Shown here: positions 35,053 through 45,693 of the stretch, piece by piece
Numbering within the stretch: position 1 is the first letter of the stretch
Layout of the letters: each line of letters opens with the position of its first letter
Origin: Verticiella sediminum
Lineage (GTDB): Bacteria > Pseudomonadota > Gammaproteobacteria > Burkholderiales > Burkholderiaceae_B
Direction: 5' to 3'
NCBI RefSeq assembly: GCF_007558815.1
Contig: NZ_VLTJ01000024.1
Coordinates: forward strand, 1-64,000
DNA length: 64,000 nt
Made by a program: the position numbers and the translations under genes
Notes under the pieces: model-generated
The model's database searches: none
The model's input: only the letters and a program-made list of their open reading frames with translations
Told to the model about the DNA's origin: nothing

Positions 35053-35964
35053 ATGAAGCAACTCGAATTCACGACTCTGAAGCTCTTCGCCGCGGTCGCC
35101 GAAAGCGGCAGCATCTCCGCCGCGGCCGACAAGTGCAACCTCACGGTGGCCGCGGTCAGCAAGCGCATCCGCGACCTGGAGCAGTCCAGCCACAACCAAC
35201 TCTTCCTGCGCCATGCGCGTGGCATGACGTTGACGGCCGCCGGCCACACCCTGCTGCAGCACGCGCGCGAGATCATCTTCAGCGTCGATCGGATGCAGGT
35301 CGAGCTTCGGCAGCTTGCGCAGGGGAGGGTAGGGACGGTGCGCGTCGCGGCCGCGGGCTCCGCCGTGGCCCAGTTCCTGCCGGAAGACCTCAAGCTTTTT
35401 GCCGACAGGCATCCGAACGTGGGCATAGACCTGACCGAGTCGACCTCGCAGCACGTCGTGGACGCGGTGCTCGAAGGGCGCGTGGACATCGGGATCTTCT
35501 TCGGCCCGGCGGACAATCCGGAGCTGACCACGTACGAGTATCGCAGCGACCACCTGTGCCTGGTGGTGCCGCGCGGCCACGCCCTGGCACGGCGCACCCA
35601 CGTGCGCTTTGCGGACACGCTGGAGTACGAGTTCATCGTCCTGGGGCGCAGCAGCTCCATCGTGCACCTGCTGATGATCGAGAGCGCCGGCCGCTTGAGG
35701 ACGCGCATCCACGTGCAGAGCAGCGACGCGCTGTGCCGCATGGTGGGCGCGGGGCTGGGCGTGGGCGTGTGTCCGCGCGAAGCGGCGCGCAACTATCGGC
35801 GCGCCGGCGACATCAAGGTGATCGAACTGGACGAGCCGTGGGCCCGGCGCCAACTGTTGCTGGGCGTGCGCGCGAGCGCGAGCGAAGAAGGGCTGGCCGG
35901 TCCGGCGCGGCTCTTCCTCGCCCATTGCCGCGAGGCGGCCCGGGGGGATGGGCAGGGCGGATGA
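35053..35964 (+). CDS. LysR family transcriptional regulator
   Basis: Regulator of 303 residues: winged helix at about 1-65 (SISAAADKCNLTVAAVSKRI is the recognition region) and a LysR substrate-binding domain at about 90-290. The ATG at 35053 has AAGG ten bases upstream; a GTG at 35044 is a less likely start. It sits between two related Bug genes, one in front on the same strand and one convergent with a 21-bp gap. It is the best candidate to control the hyu operon and both receptors. Confidence 0.9.
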   Translation: MKQLEFTTLKLFAAVAESGSISAAADKCNLTVAAVSKRIRDLEQSSHNQLFLRHARGMTLTAAGHTLLQHAREIIFSVDRMQVELRQLAQGRVGTVRVAAAGSAVAQFLPEDLKLFADRHPNVGIDLTESTSQHVVDAVLEGRVDIGIFFGPADNPELTTYEYRSDHLCLVVPRGHALARRTHVRFADTLEYEFIVLGRSSSIVHLLMIESAGRLRTRIHVQSSDALCRMVGAGLGVGVCPREAARNYRRAGDIKVIELDEPWARRQLLLGVRASASEEGLAGPARLFLAHCREAARGDGQGG

Positions 35965-35985
35965 CCCCCGGGGCCTGGGCATCGC

Positions 35986-37038
35986 TCAGTTCTCGGGCTT
36001 CAGGCCGATGCGCTGCGCGAGCTGGCCGAAGACCTCGAAGTCGCGCGCGAACCAGCGCTGCGCTTCCTCCACCGTGCTGCCGACGACCTGGCTGCCCTGT
36101 TCTTCCACGAACCTGGTCAATTCCGGAGAGTTCAGGACGCGGACGACCTCGGTGTTGAGGCGGTCGATGGCATGGGTCGGCGTGCCCGCCGCCACGATGA
36201 CGGCCTGCGAACCGGCGATCTCGTAGCCCGGCAGCCCGGCCTCGGCGATGGTCGGCACGTCCGGCAGCAGCGGAAACCGGGTTGCGGTGGACACCGCCAC
36301 CGCGCGCAGGTCGCCCCGGTTGATCAGCGGGAGCGCTATCGAGGGGGCGATGAACCCGGCCTCCACTTGCCCACTCATCAAGTCGGTAGTGAAGGTGTTC
36401 TGGCCTTTGTACGGTACGTGCAGCATGGTGACGCCGGCCATCGACTCCAGCAGCGCCCCTGCCAGATGGCCGAGCGTGCCCACGCCGGCGCTGCCGTAGG
36501 TGACGGTGGCGTTGTCCGGACGCGCCTTGGCCATGGCGATGAATTCGGCGAGGCTGTTGGCGGGGACCTTGGGATTCACCAGGAGCACCATCGGGCCGGT
36601 GGTGGCTATCGTCACCGGCACCACGTCCTTGACCGGATCGTAGGGCAGCTTGTACAGGTAGGCGCTGATGTTGAAGTTGTTCGCCACGACGCCGATCGTG
36701 TAACCGTCCTTGGGCGCGCGCAGGATCTGCTGCACACCGATCACCCCGCCCGAGCCCGGTTGATTCTCGACCACGACGGACTGTCCGACCGCCCCCGTCA
36801 ACCAATGGGCGATCTGCCGCGCCATGGTGTCGACGGACGAGCCGGGCGCATTCGGCAATACCATGCGGATGGGCCGGCTGGGGTAGGGCTCCGCGGACAG
36901 CACCGGCGCGGGCAATACGGATGCCGCGCCGATCAAAAGGCTGATCTGGCGCCGGCGGCGGGAAATGGGCGTTGCGGATTCGGCGAGTGGGGACTCCTGA
37001 TGGCCCGACGGCATCGTCGGGGGCTTGCAAATAGGCAT
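35986..37038 (-). CDS. Bug family tripartite tricarboxylate transporter receptor (second paralogue)
   Basis: Periplasmic receptor of 350 residues with a longer N-terminus; SRRRRQISLLIGAAS suggests Tat export, cut near LSAEP. Over the mature part it is very similar to the receptor at 34013-35017, sharing SAYLYKLPYDPVKD-like and RWFARDFEVFGQLAQRIGL segments. GAGGAG is nine bases before the ATG. It is convergent with the LysR gene and its promoter faces gloA. The inverted pair probably arose by local duplication and may bind related substrates. Confidence 0.92.
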   Translation of the reverse strand: MPICKPPTMPSGHQESPLAESATPISRRRRQISLLIGAASVLPAPVLSAEPYPSRPIRMVLPNAPGSSVDTMARQIAHWLTGAVGQSVVVENQPGSGGVIGVQQILRAPKDGYTIGVVANNFNISAYLYKLPYDPVKDVVPVTIATTGPMVLLVNPKVPANSLAEFIAMAKARPDNATVTYGSAGVGTLGHLAGALLESMAGVTMLHVPYKGQNTFTTDLMSGQVEAGFIAPSIALPLINRGDLRAVAVSTATRFPLLPDVPTIAEAGLPGYEIAGSQAVIVAAGTPTHAIDRLNTEVVRVLNSPELTRFVEEQGSQVVGSTVEEAQRWFARDFEVFGQLAQRIGLKPEN

Positions 37039-37180
37039 GGGTTATGTCTCCTCGGGGTCCGGTCAGGTGCTTGTGCGCATCGCTGCCGGACGGAAGCCTC
37101 AATGTAGGTGCTTCGCGCCCGTCGAGGTTTGCCATTCGTTTGCCGTGGTTTTACCGGAGGTTGACCGTGGGCCGCCGTCC

Positions 37181-37576
37181 TCAGTCTTCCCGCCCCGCCG
37201 CCTGGATCAGTTCGACCTTGTAGCCGTCCGGGTCCTCGGCGAAGGCGATCACGGTGGTGCCGTGCTTCATGGGGCCGGCCTCGCGCACGACCTTGCCGCC
37301 GAGTTCCTTGATGCGCGCACAGGCGGCATAGGCGTCCTCGACTTCCAGGGCGATGTGGCCGTAGCCGGTGCCCAGGTCGTATTGGTCGGTGTCCCAGTTG
37401 TAGGTAAGCTCCAGCGCCGGGCCTTCGGATTCGGGCTGGTAGCCGACGAAGGCGAGGGTGAACTTGCCGTCCGGGTAGTCCTTCTGGCGCAGCAGCCGCA
37501 TGCCCAGCACCTTGGTGTAGAACGCGATCGAGCGCTCGAGGTTGCCGACGCGCAGCATGGTGTGCAGGATACGCAT
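37181..37576 (-). CDS. gloA: Lactoylglutathione lyase (glyoxalase I)
   Basis: Detoxifies methylglyoxal by isomerising its glutathione hemithioacetal to S-lactoylglutathione, cytoplasmic. The 131-residue product keeps the four nickel ligands at the same positions as the E. coli enzyme: His5, Glu56, His74 and Glu122. AGGAG lies eight bases before the ATG at 37576. It is the last gene of a minus-strand run downstream of the metalloprotease, plsC and gmhB genes, separated from the protease by 11 bp. Confidence 0.96.
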   Translation of the reverse strand: MRILHTMLRVGNLERSIAFYTKVLGMRLLRQKDYPDGKFTLAFVGYQPESEGPALELTYNWDTDQYDLGTGYGHIALEVEDAYAACARIKELGGKVVREAGPMKHGTTVIAFAEDPDGYKVELIQAAGRED

Positions 37577-37587
37577 GTGGGTTTCTC

Positions 37588-38469
37588 CTAGTTGAACGAA
37601 GGCAGGCTGGCCGGGTCGTGCTGGCGCAGGGCCTGCTGGTGTTCCCGGTAGCCGGGAAGGATCTGGCCCAGCTCCGACCAGAAGCCGGGGCCGTGGTTCA
37701 TCTCGCGCAGATGGGCGAGTTCGTGTGCGACGACGTAGTCGATGACGCCGGCCGGAAAATGCACCAGGCGCCAGTTCAGCATGATGTTGCCCTGGCTGGT
37801 GCACGAGCCCCAGCGCGTGCGTGCCGACGACAGGCGCCAGCGGTTGATCGTGAGGCCGGTGCGCTGCAGGAAATATTCCAGCCGCTGGCCGATGACGGCG
37901 CGGGCGCGCGCCTGCAGCCAGGCCTGCACGGCATCGCGGATGCGGCCGGCGTCGGCGTCGGGCGGCAGGCCCAGCCACAGCACGTCGCCATCGCGCGGCG
38001 CATCGATGTCGCCGTCGTAGCTGCGCGCGCGGCCACCGGTGCGGAACACGATCTGCACGCCCAGGTAGGGCAGGCGCGCGCCGTCCTCCCAGCGCGTGCG
38101 ATGCAGGGCGACGCGGCGCTGGCGTTCCTGCCAGGCGGCGAGCCGCGAGAGTATCCAGCGCCCTTTGCCGCGCACCGCGTTGTCGATCTCGGCGAGCGAG
38201 ACCCAGCGCGGCGCCGTCACGCGCAAGCCGTCGTCGGTGATGAGAAAGCCGATGGTGCGCCGGCGCGAGCGCTGCAGCACGAAGCCGATGGTCTGGTCCT
38301 CGAGCGCCACTTCGCGCCAGCGGGCCTGGGGCGGCAGCGTGGCGGGCGGCTGCGCGCGCACGGGCCCGGCCGGGGGGGCGGCGGACGCGGGCGCGTGCGC
38401 GGCGGGCGCCGGCGGCTCGGCCCCCGGTTCGCCCCACGGCAGGGCGAGCTGAGGCTCAGGCGGCCGCAT
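37588..38469 (-). CDS. SprT/YgjP-like metal-dependent hydrolase (DUF45, M48-type)
   Basis: Zinc peptidase-like protein of 293 residues. The catalytic motif HELAH is at 249-253, with a third ligand at His259 in MNHGPGFW. The upstream RWGSC is the conserved DUF45 segment. The first 45 residues are rich in proline and alanine and probably disordered. The start at 38469 overlaps the end of plsC by 14 bp. In the E. coli relative YgjP the target is not well defined. Cytoplasmic, no signal peptide. Confidence 0.88.
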   Translation of the reverse strand: MRPPEPQLALPWGEPGAEPPAPAAHAPASAAPPAGPVRAQPPATLPPQARWREVALEDQTIGFVLQRSRRRTIGFLITDDGLRVTAPRWVSLAEIDNAVRGKGRWILSRLAAWQERQRRVALHRTRWEDGARLPYLGVQIVFRTGGRARSYDGDIDAPRDGDVLWLGLPPDADAGRIRDAVQAWLQARARAVIGQRLEYFLQRTGLTINRWRLSSARTRWGSCTSQGNIMLNWRLVHFPAGVIDYVVAHELAHLREMNHGPGFWSELGQILPGYREHQQALRQHDPASLPSFN

Positions 38470-39193
38470 CGCGATAGCGATGCGGGCTGAGGCGCCGCAT
38501 TTCGCCTTCGATCCAGTCCTGGGCCTTCCTGTTGAGTTCGGCCGCGGACAGGCCATCCGATGCGATCGGTGGGCCGATGGAGACGGTGATGAGCCCCGGT
38601 TTCTTGACGAAGGCGTTGCGCGCCCAGCACTCGCCGGCGTTGTGGGCCACCGGGACGACGGGCACGCCGGCGTTCACCGCGATGCGCGCGCCGCCGGTCT
38701 GGTAGCGCCCGACCTGTCCGGGCGGCACGCGCGTGCCCTCGGGAAACAGGATCGGCCAGCGGTTCTCCTCGAGCCGCGCGGCGCTTTTGCTGAGCACCTG
38801 CTGCATCGCGCTGCGCTTGTCGTTGCGGTCGATGGAGATCATGTCGAGCAGCTTCAGGCCCCAGCCGAAGAACGGCACCCAGTGCAGCTCGGCCTTGTAG
38901 ACGAAGCACAGTTCGCGTGGAAAGTGCGACGGGTAGAACAGCGTCTCCCAGGCCGACTGGTGCTTGGACAGCACCACCGCGGGCCCGGCGGGCAGGTTCT
39001 CCCAGCCGCGCACTTCGTAGCGCACGCCGCAGATGGTCCGGGCGCCCCAGATCGCCAGGCGCGGCCAGCCCATGGTGAAGCGGTAGCGCCAGTGCAGCGG
39101 CAGCGGCGCGGCCAGCGTGCAGGCGAAGGCGTAGGGAATGACCGTGATGGCCAGAAAGAGCGCGTAGAGCGTCGAGCGCAGCCGGGCCAGCAT
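38456..39193 (-). CDS. plsC: 1-acyl-sn-glycerol-3-phosphate acyltransferase
   Basis: Adds the second acyl chain to lysophosphatidate in phospholipid synthesis at the inner membrane. The 245-residue product has an N-terminal membrane segment and the acyltransferase motifs. Motif I reads KHQSAWET, so the usual HX4D appears as HX4E; motif III is FPEGTR. The ATG follows the gmhB stop as TAATG, one base overlap, so the genes are coupled. A similar KHQSAWE motif I is seen in other proteobacterial PlsC proteins. Confidence 0.92.
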   Translation of the reverse strand: MLARLRSTLYALFLAITVIPYAFACTLAAPLPLHWRYRFTMGWPRLAIWGARTICGVRYEVRGWENLPAGPAVVLSKHQSAWETLFYPSHFPRELCFVYKAELHWVPFFGWGLKLLDMISIDRNDKRSAMQQVLSKSAARLEENRWPILFPEGTRVPPGQVGRYQTGGARIAVNAGVPVVPVAHNAGECWARNAFVKKPGLITVSIGPPIASDGLSAAELNRKAQDWIEGEMRRLSPHRYRDAAA

Positions 39194-39729
39194 TACAGGG
39201 CTTCCAGGGCGAGCGCCACGGCCGCGAGATCGTCGCGCACCTGCGTGCCTTGCGGCAGTTCGTACTGATGCTCGGTGCGCGCGCCGTTGCCGGTGCGCAC
39301 CAGCCAGGGCGTGCAGCCCGCGGCGGCGGCGGCTTCCAGGTCGCGCATGGAGTCGCCCACCGCGGGCACGCCGGCGAGATCGACATCGAAGCGGCGCGCG
39401 ATGTCCAGGAGCATGCCGGGCAGGGGCTTGCGGCAGTCGCAGCGCTCGTCGGGCAGGTGCGGGCAGATGAAGAAGGCTTCGATCTGCCCGCCCAGCACCG
39501 AGAGTTCGTCGCGCAGCTTGTTGTGCATGGCGTTGAGCGTGTCCATGTCGAACAGGCCGCGCCCCAGGCCGGACTGGTTGGTAGCGACGACCACCCGCCA
39601 GCCCGCCCGGTTCATCCGGGCGATGGCCTCCAGGCTGCCGGGCAGCGGGATGCATTCGTCCGGTGTCTTGACGAAGTTCGAGCTGTCCTGGTTGATGACG
39701 CCGTCGCGATCCAGGATGACGAGTTTCAT
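39193..39729 (-). CDS. gmhB: D-glycero-beta-D-manno-heptose-1,7-bisphosphate 7-phosphatase
   Basis: HAD-family phosphatase of ADP-heptose synthesis for the lipopolysaccharide core, cytoplasmic. The 178-residue product begins KLVILDRDGVIN with catalytic Asp7 and Asp9, has NQSGLGRGLF, and a zinc site in CPHLPDERCDCRKP. The start at 39729 has GGGAG five bases upstream; an in-frame start at 39753 is less likely. It lies 20 bp after glyS and is coupled to plsC, a common betaproteobacterial order. Confidence 0.95.
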   Translation of the reverse strand: MKLVILDRDGVINQDSSNFVKTPDECIPLPGSLEAIARMNRAGWRVVVATNQSGLGRGLFDMDTLNAMHNKLRDELSVLGGQIEAFFICPHLPDERCDCRKPLPGMLLDIARRFDVDLAGVPAVGDSMRDLEAAAAAGCTPWLVRTGNGARTEHQYELPQGTQVRDDLAAVALALEAL

Positions 39730-39749
39730 GGCGACTCCCGCGTAGCGCG

Positions 39750-41918
39750 TCAAGCCAGGCGGCCCAGATCCGCCACCTGGTTCATCAGCCCGTGCAGTTG
39801 AGCGAGCAGGGCCAGGCGATTGTTGCGCACGGCGGGATCTTGCGCCATCACCATGACATCGTTGAAGAACGTATCGACCGCCTCGCGCGCGCCGGCCAGG
39901 GTGGTCAGCGCCGCGGCGAAGTCGCCCTGGGCGGCCTGGCGCTGCGCCTGCGGCGCCAGTTCGCGCACCTGGGCGGCCAGCGCCTGTTCGGCGGGCTCCT
40001 TGAGCAGCGCCGCGTCGACCTCGGCCCCCACGTTCTCGGCTTTCTTGAGCAGGTTGCCGATGCGCTTGTTGGCCGCCGCCAGGCTCTCGGCGGCGGGCTG
40101 CTGGCGGAAGGCGGCGAGGGCGGCCACGCGCGCCTGGACCTGGTGCAGCGGCGGCTGCAGGGCGAGCACGGCGTCGATGACGTCGCGCTCGTACTGCTGG
40201 CCGAGCTGGTTGCGCACGCGCTCGTGCACGAAGCCGCGCAGCTCGTCGACCAGGCCGGCGGGCTTGTCCTGCGGCACCACGGCCGGGACGAAGCCCGCCA
40301 CCGCGCGCTCGAGCAACGCGTCCAGCGTCAGCGCCGGCCGCGCGTTGCGCACGTCGAGCTGGCCGCCCGCGGTGAGCTGTTCGAAGGCGGAGATCAGGCC
40401 CAGCGCCGCGCGGCGCAGGCCGTAGGGGTCGCGGTCGCCCGTGGGCTGCAGGCCGATGGCCCAGATGCCGGCGAGCGTCTCGGCGCGTTCGGCGATGAAG
40501 AGCGCGGCGCCCGCGGCGGTGTCGGCGGCCACCGGGGCGTCCAGGCGGATGTCGTACTGGCGGCGGATCGCCTGCACCACCGGGGCGCTCTCGCCGTCAT
40601 TGGCGGCGTAGTAGGCGCCCATGATGCCCTGCAGCTCGGGGAACTCGCCCACCATGCTGGACACCAGGTCGGCCTTGGCAAGCGTGGCCGCGCGGCGCGC
40701 GGCGGCGGCATCCGCGCCGATGGCCTCGGCCACCCAGCCGGCCAGCGCGGCCACGCGCTCGGTGCGCTGCAACTGGCTGCCCAGCTTGTTGTGGTAGACG
40801 ATGCTGCCCAGGGCGGGCACGCGGCTCTCGAGCGTGGCCTTGCGGTCGGTTTCGAAGAAAAAGCGCGCGTCGGCCAGACGCGGGCGCACCACACGCTGGT
40901 TGCCCTGCACGATGTTGGCCGGATCGTCGAGCTGCATGTTGCTCACGATCAGAAAGCGGTTCGTCAGCGTGCGCCCGTCGGCGTCGAACAGCGGGAAGTA
41001 TTTCTGGTTCAGCCGCATGGTGAGGATCAGGCATTCCTGCGGCACTTCCAGGAAGGCCGGCTCGAACTCGCCCACGTACACCGTGGGATATTCGACCAGG
41101 GCGGTGACTTCGTCGAGCAGCGGCGCCACGTCGGCCTCGTCGCCCAGGGAGGCGCCCAGGCGCGCGGCCTCGGCGCGCAGTTGCTGCTCGACCTGTGCGC
41201 GGCGTTCCGCGAAGGAGGCGATCACCTTGCCGTGCTCGGCGAGGTCGCGCGCGTAGTCTTGCGCGGCGGTGACGGTGAGCGGGTCGCGCGGCGCCTGGAA
41301 GCGGTGGCCGCGCGTGACGCGGCTGGCTTCCAGGCCCAGCGCCGTGACCGGCACCACGTCCTCGCCGTGCAGGGCGATCAGGCTGTGGGCCGGGCGCACG
41401 AAGCGCACGGTGGTCTGGCCGTCGGCGAGCTGATAGCTCATGACCTTGGGAATGGGCAGCTTGGCGATGGCCTCGTCCAGGGCCTCCTGCAGGCCGGCGG
41501 CGAGCACGGCGCCGCGCGCGATGCCGCGGTAGACCAGTTGTTCGTTCTTGCCGTCGGACTCGCGCTCAAGGCTGGCCACGTCGATGTCGGCCAGGCCCTT
41601 GGCGGCGAGCTTCTTCGAGAGCGCCGGGCTGGCCTGGCCCTCGGCGGTGAGGCCGACCGAGACCGGCATCAGTTTCTCGCTGTAGGGCTTGTCGGCGGCC
41701 TGCGCGAGCACGGCGGGCAGCAGCACGGCCAGGCGGCGCGGGCTGGCATAGCCCTCGGGCGCGGCGGCGCCCCCGGCGATCAGGCCGCGCTTGGCCAGGC
41801 CCTGGGCGATGCCGTCGGCAAAGGCCTGGCCCAGGCGCGCGAGGGCCTTGGGCGGCAGTTCTTCGGTGAACAGTTCCACCAGCAGGGGGCGGACGGTGAG
41901 GTCGGTGCCGGCGGTCAT
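39750..41918 (-). CDS. glyS: Glycyl-tRNA synthetase beta subunit
   Basis: Beta subunit of the bacterial alpha2-beta2 glycyl-tRNA synthetase, 722 residues, slightly longer than the usual 690-ish. It opens with [15 protein letters not shown], includes [11 protein letters not shown] and ends with an anticodon-binding C-terminal domain. The start at 41918 has AAGGA upstream and overlaps the glyQ stop in ATGA, so both subunits are made together. It is followed by gmhB and plsC. Confidence 0.97.
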   Translation of the reverse strand: MTAGTDLTVRPLLVELFTEELPPKALARLGQAFADGIAQGLAKRGLIAGGAAAPEGYASPRRLAVLLPAVLAQAADKPYSEKLMPVSVGLTAEGQASPALSKKLAAKGLADIDVASLERESDGKNEQLVYRGIARGAVLAAGLQEALDEAIAKLPIPKVMSYQLADGQTTVRFVRPAHSLIALHGEDVVPVTALGLEASRVTRGHRFQAPRDPLTVTAAQDYARDLAEHGKVIASFAERRAQVEQQLRAEAARLGASLGDEADVAPLLDEVTALVEYPTVYVGEFEPAFLEVPQECLILTMRLNQKYFPLFDADGRTLTNRFLIVSNMQLDDPANIVQGNQRVVRPRLADARFFFETDRKATLESRVPALGSIVYHNKLGSQLQRTERVAALAGWVAEAIGADAAAARRAATLAKADLVSSMVGEFPELQGIMGAYYAANDGESAPVVQAIRRQYDIRLDAPVAADTAAGAALFIAERAETLAGIWAIGLQPTGDRDPYGLRRAALGLISAFEQLTAGGQLDVRNARPALTLDALLERAVAGFVPAVVPQDKPAGLVDELRGFVHERVRNQLGQQYERDVIDAVLALQPPLHQVQARVAALAAFRQQPAAESLAAANKRIGNLLKKAENVGAEVDAALLKEPAEQALAAQVRELAPQAQRQAAQGDFAAALTTLAGAREAVDTFFNDVMVMAQDPAVRNNRLALLAQLHGLMNQVADLGRLA

Positions 41919-42832
41919 GCGGGTTCCTTCTGTGCAGCTTGGGCGCCCGGGAGCATGGGGAAGCCCAGGCGCTCGCGGGAATCGTAGTAGGCCTGTGCGA
42001 CGGCCCGCGACAGGTTGCGGATGCGGCCGATGTAGGCGGCGCGTTCGGTCACGCTGATCGCGCCGCGCGCATCGAGCAGGTTGAAGGTGTGCGCCGCCTT
42101 CAGCACCGACTCGTAGGCGGGCAGGGCGAGCGGCGTCTCGAGCGCGAGCAGGGCCTGCGCCTGCTTCTCGTAGTCGCTGAAGTGCGCGAACAGGATCTCG
42201 GGCATCGCGTGCTCGAAGTTGTAGGTCGACTGCTCGACTTCGTTCTGGTGGAACACGTCGCGGTAGGTGATGACGCCGGACGGACCTTCGGTCCAGACCA
42301 GGTCGTAGACGCTCTCCACGCCCTGCAGATACATGGCCAGGCGTTCCAGGCCGTAGGTGATCTCGCCCGTGATGGGCTTGCAGTCCAGGCCGCCGACTTG
42401 CTGGAAGTACGTGAACTGCGTGATTTCCATGCCGTTCAGCCAGACTTCCCAGCCCAGGCCCCAGGCGCCCAGCGTGGGGTTCTCCCAGTCGTCCTCCACG
42501 AAGCGCACGTCGTGCGCCGCCGGGTCGATGCCGATGGCGCGCAGCGAGCCGAGGTACAGCTCGAGGATGTCCGGGGGGGCGGGCTTGAGGACTACCTGAT
42601 ACTGGTAATAGTGCTGCAACCGGTTCGGATTGTTGCCGTAGCGGCCGTCCTTGGGCCGGCGCGAGGGCTGCACGTAGGCCGCGCGCCAGGGTTCCGGGCC
42701 GAGCGAGCGCAGGAAGGTGGCGGTGTGCGAGGTGCCCGCGCCTACTTCCATGTCGTAGGGTTGCAGGAGCGCGCAGCCCTGGTTGCCCCAGTAGTCCTGC
42801 AAGCGAAGAATCAGTTGCTGAAAGGTAAGCAT
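41915..42832 (-). CDS. glyQ: Glycyl-tRNA synthetase alpha subunit
   Basis: Catalytic alpha subunit of glycyl-tRNA synthetase, 305 residues, the family size. Segments include [34 protein letters not shown] and [14 protein letters not shown]. The start at 42832 begins at the conserved MLTFQ; no strong ribosome site precedes it. It heads the glyQ-glyS-gmhB-plsC-protease-gloA run and is divergent from the mechanosensitive channel gene across a region with hairpins. Confidence 0.97.
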   Translation of the reverse strand: MLTFQQLILRLQDYWGNQGCALLQPYDMEVGAGTSHTATFLRSLGPEPWRAAYVQPSRRPKDGRYGNNPNRLQHYYQYQVVLKPAPPDILELYLGSLRAIGIDPAAHDVRFVEDDWENPTLGAWGLGWEVWLNGMEITQFTYFQQVGGLDCKPITGEITYGLERLAMYLQGVESVYDLVWTEGPSGVITYRDVFHQNEVEQSTYNFEHAMPEILFAHFSDYEKQAQALLALETPLALPAYESVLKAAHTFNLLDARGAISVTERAAYIGRIRNLSRAVAQAYYDSRERLGFPMLPGAQAAQKEPA

Positions 42833-42931
42833 GGAAAGCCCATCGTATTTGCGTCTGCATGCGCGGCGCCCGGGGGCTTCGCGCCCGGCGCGGGTTTTTC
42901 GCAAGCGAATCCACTATTTTAGCGGCTAGAT

Positions 42932-42948
42932 CGCCCCCGCCAGGGGCG
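42932..42948. repeat. Small palindromic unit, copy 1
   Basis: CGCCCC-CGCCA-GGGGCG forms a 6-7 bp stem between the divergent glyQ and mscS-type genes. A near-identical unit with one changed base lies at 54753-54769. A second overlapping pairing, CGAACCC (42947-42953) with GGGTTCG (42975-42981), follows. Confidence 0.45.
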
Positions 42949-43064
42949 AACCCACCCGATTTGGCCGGATCCGGGGGTTCGGGCGACAATGCCCGCCTCA
43001 CCAGCGCGACTCGTAGGCGGGGCGTCCGAGGCTTCGCAGCGCGCTCAACCGGAGGACCTGCGTA

Positions 43065-45650
43065 GTGGCAAGACGACAAGCAATCCCGATCCATTCCCCA
43101 AGTTTCGAGCGCATCGGGACGTGGGGCCGAAGTTGGCTGATGGCTTGGCTTGTCGTTCTGTGCAGCGTGTGCTTCCTGCAGACCGCGGTGGCGGCCGAGG
43201 CCTCTGCGTCGGCGCCTTCGGCCGCGGCCAACTACGGCACGCTGGCCGACGTGCTCGAGAACGACGCGACGCGCGAGCGGCTCATCGAGCAGTTGCGCAC
43301 CCTGGCCGCGGAGCAGCCGCCCGCCGGCGCCGCGGCGCCGGCCACGAGCGCGGCGGCGGATCCCGCCTCGGCCACGCCGCCTGCAACCGCTTCCCCGGCC
43401 CAGGACCGGGCCGGGCAGGCTGCAGCCAACAACCGCCTGGCCGAGGTGTCGCTGGCCGGGCGCATCGCCGACGGCATGCAGAGCTTCGTGGGCGATCTGA
43501 TCGACGACGCCGGCACCGCCGCCGTCACGCTGCGCGATCTCTTCACGGGCGAGGCGCAGCCCGCAAGCCGTGTGGTCGATTGGCCGGCGATGCTGGGGCA
43601 ACTGGCCGTCGTCGCCGTGGCCACCATCGTCGCCTTCCTGATCCTGCGCGCCCTGGCGACCGGCCTCTTCCGCCGGCTGGACCAGTGGGTCGTGCATCGC
43701 GGCAAGACGCCCCCGCCCGCCGCCGAGCCCGGCTTGCGCACGCGCTTTTCCGCCCTGGGCAGCCGCGTCCACCTGTGGTCCACGCGAGTCGCGGCCATCG
43801 TCCTCGCCCTGGTGGTGGACGTGGCGGTGATCCTGCTCGCGGGCGCGGTCGGCTACGGCACGGCCGTCTTCATGGGGGTGCGCGGTTTCGTGGGCATCTT
43901 CGACATGCTGTTCGTGAATGCCTTCGTGGCCGTCGAGATCGCGCGGGCGCTGGTGCGCATGGTGTTTGCCACGCGCTTCGAGAACCTGCGCCTGCTGCCC
44001 ATGGCCGATGACGTCGCCAAGTACTGGGACCGCTGGCTCGAGCGTCTGGTGAGCATTGCGGGCTACGGCCTGCTGGTGGTGGTGCCCGTGCTGGGCGCGA
44101 TGCTGTCGCCGGCCATCGGGCAGCTCGCCGGGTTCGTCATCATGCTGTGCGTGTACGTCTACGCCGTGTCGGTGATCTGGCGCAACCGCAAGCTCATCCG
44201 CGATCGCATCACCCGGCGCGCCCAGCATGCCTCGACGGCGTTCTTCGGCACGCTGCTGCGCGTGCTGGCGCGCACCTGGCACGTGCTGGCCATCGCCTAT
44301 TTCACCGTGCTGCTGGTGGCCAGCCAGGTCGATCCGGCCGGCGCGCTGCCCTTCATGGCCGCCGCCACCGCACAGACCGTGCTGGCCGTCGGGATCGGGA
44401 TGTTGATCTCGGCCATCCTCACGCTGCTGCTGTCGCGCCACATCCGCCTGTCGGCCGATCTGAACCGCCGCCTGCCGATGCTCGAGGCGCGGCTGAATTC
44501 CTATGTGCCCGCGACGCTCAAGGGCCTGCGCCTGGTGATCCTGGTCGCGGTCGCGCTGATCGTGCTGGATGCCTGGCACGCGTTCAACCTGTCGGCGTGG
44601 GTCGCCTCCGAGCGCGGAGCGGCGTTCATCGGCACCGTGGTGCGCGTGGCGATCATCCTGTTCGTCGCCATGGCCGTCTGGACGGTCATCGCCAGCGTGA
44701 TCGAGCACCGCCTGAACCTCGGCCCCGACGCCGCGGGCAAGACCAAGCTGCCCAGCGCGCGCGAGAAGACCCTGCTGTCGCTGTTCCGCAATGCGTCGCT
44801 GGTGGTGATCGTGACCATGACGGTGCTGGTGCTGCTCTCGCAGATCGGTATCAACATCGGCCCGCTGATCGCCGGCGCCGGGGTGGTCGGCCTGGCCATC
44901 GGCTTTGGCGCGCAGAAGCTGGTGCAGGACGTCATCACCGGCGTCTTCATCCAGCTCGAGAACGGCATGAACCAGAACGACGTGGTCGAGGTGGCCGGCA
45001 TCTTCGGCACGGTGGAAAAGCTCACCATCCGCTCGGTGGGCATCCGCACGCTGGATGGCGGCTATCACCTGATCCCGTTTTCCTCGGTCGACAAGGTGTC
45101 CAACCACATGCGCGACTTCTCGTACCACTGGGGCGAGTACACCGTGGCGCATCGCGAGAACGTCGACGACGTGTTCTTCCACCTGCGCGCGGCCTACGAC
45201 GAGATGCAGCAGGACGAAGTGCTGGCCCCCGAGCTGCTCGAGGACATCACCATCGCCGGCGTCACCAAGCTCGACGAGCGCGGCTTCACCGTGCGCGTGC
45301 TCATCAAGACCACCCCGGGCATGCAGTGGGCGGTGCAGCGGGCGTACAACCGCCTGGTCAAGAAGCACTTCAATGCCGCCGGCATCGAGCTGCCGTACCC
45401 GCATACGGTGGTCTACTTCGGCCAGGACAAGAACGGGCAGGCGCCCGCCGCCAACGTCCACACGGTCGAGGCGCGCGAGGTGCTCGAAGGCAACGCGCCG
45501 GGCAACGGCGCCATGTTCCGGCCGCTCGCCGCGGCGCAGCCCGCGCACGCCAAGGACAAGGCCGACGTGCTGGGCAACGAGCTGGACACCGTCTACGACG
45601 AGGACGGCCAGCGCAAGGAACCGCCCGCGCCTCAGCCCGAGCGCACGTGA
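43065..45650 (+). CDS. Large MscS-type mechanosensitive ion channel (YbiO-like)
   Basis: Inner-membrane channel of 861 residues that opens on membrane tension at osmotic downshock. It has a signal peptide (about 27-44, cut near AVAAEAS), a periplasmic alanine- and proline-rich linker (about 85-125), about ten or eleven membrane segments, and a C-terminal MscS core from about 590 with GVVGLAIGFGAQKLVQD lining the pore and a beta domain starting ENGMNQNDVVEV. Layout resembles E. coli YbiO (741 residues). The start is GTG at 43065, nine bases after GGAGG. Downstream is a convergent amidohydrolase. Confidence 0.92.
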   Translation: MARRQAIPIHSPSFERIGTWGRSWLMAWLVVLCSVCFLQTAVAAEASASAPSAAANYGTLADVLENDATRERLIEQLRTLAAEQPPAGAAAPATSAAADPASATPPATASPAQDRAGQAAANNRLAEVSLAGRIADGMQSFVGDLIDDAGTAAVTLRDLFTGEAQPASRVVDWPAMLGQLAVVAVATIVAFLILRALATGLFRRLDQWVVHRGKTPPPAAEPGLRTRFSALGSRVHLWSTRVAAIVLALVVDVAVILLAGAVGYGTAVFMGVRGFVGIFDMLFVNAFVAVEIARALVRMVFATRFENLRLLPMADDVAKYWDRWLERLVSIAGYGLLVVVPVLGAMLSPAIGQLAGFVIMLCVYVYAVSVIWRNRKLIRDRITRRAQHASTAFFGTLLRVLARTWHVLAIAYFTVLLVASQVDPAGALPFMAAATAQTVLAVGIGMLISAILTLLLSRHIRLSADLNRRLPMLEARLNSYVPATLKGLRLVILVAVALIVLDAWHAFNLSAWVASERGAAFIGTVVRVAIILFVAMAVWTVIASVIEHRLNLGPDAAGKTKLPSAREKTLLSLFRNASLVVIVTMTVLVLLSQIGINIGPLIAGAGVVGLAIGFGAQKLVQDVITGVFIQLENGMNQNDVVEVAGIFGTVEKLTIRSVGIRTLDGGYHLIPFSSVDKVSNHMRDFSYHWGEYTVAHRENVDDVFFHLRAAYDEMQQDEVLAPELLEDITIAGVTKLDERGFTVRVLIKTTPGMQWAVQRAYNRLVKKHFNAAGIELPYPHTVVYFGQDKNGQAPAANVHTVEAREVLEGNAPGNGAMFRPLAAAQPAHAKDKADVLGNELDTVYDEDGQRKEPPAPQPERT

Positions 45651-45693
45651 TACGCGGCGAGTCGGTAGCCATCCCGGGCCGCTCGCCCGCGGG

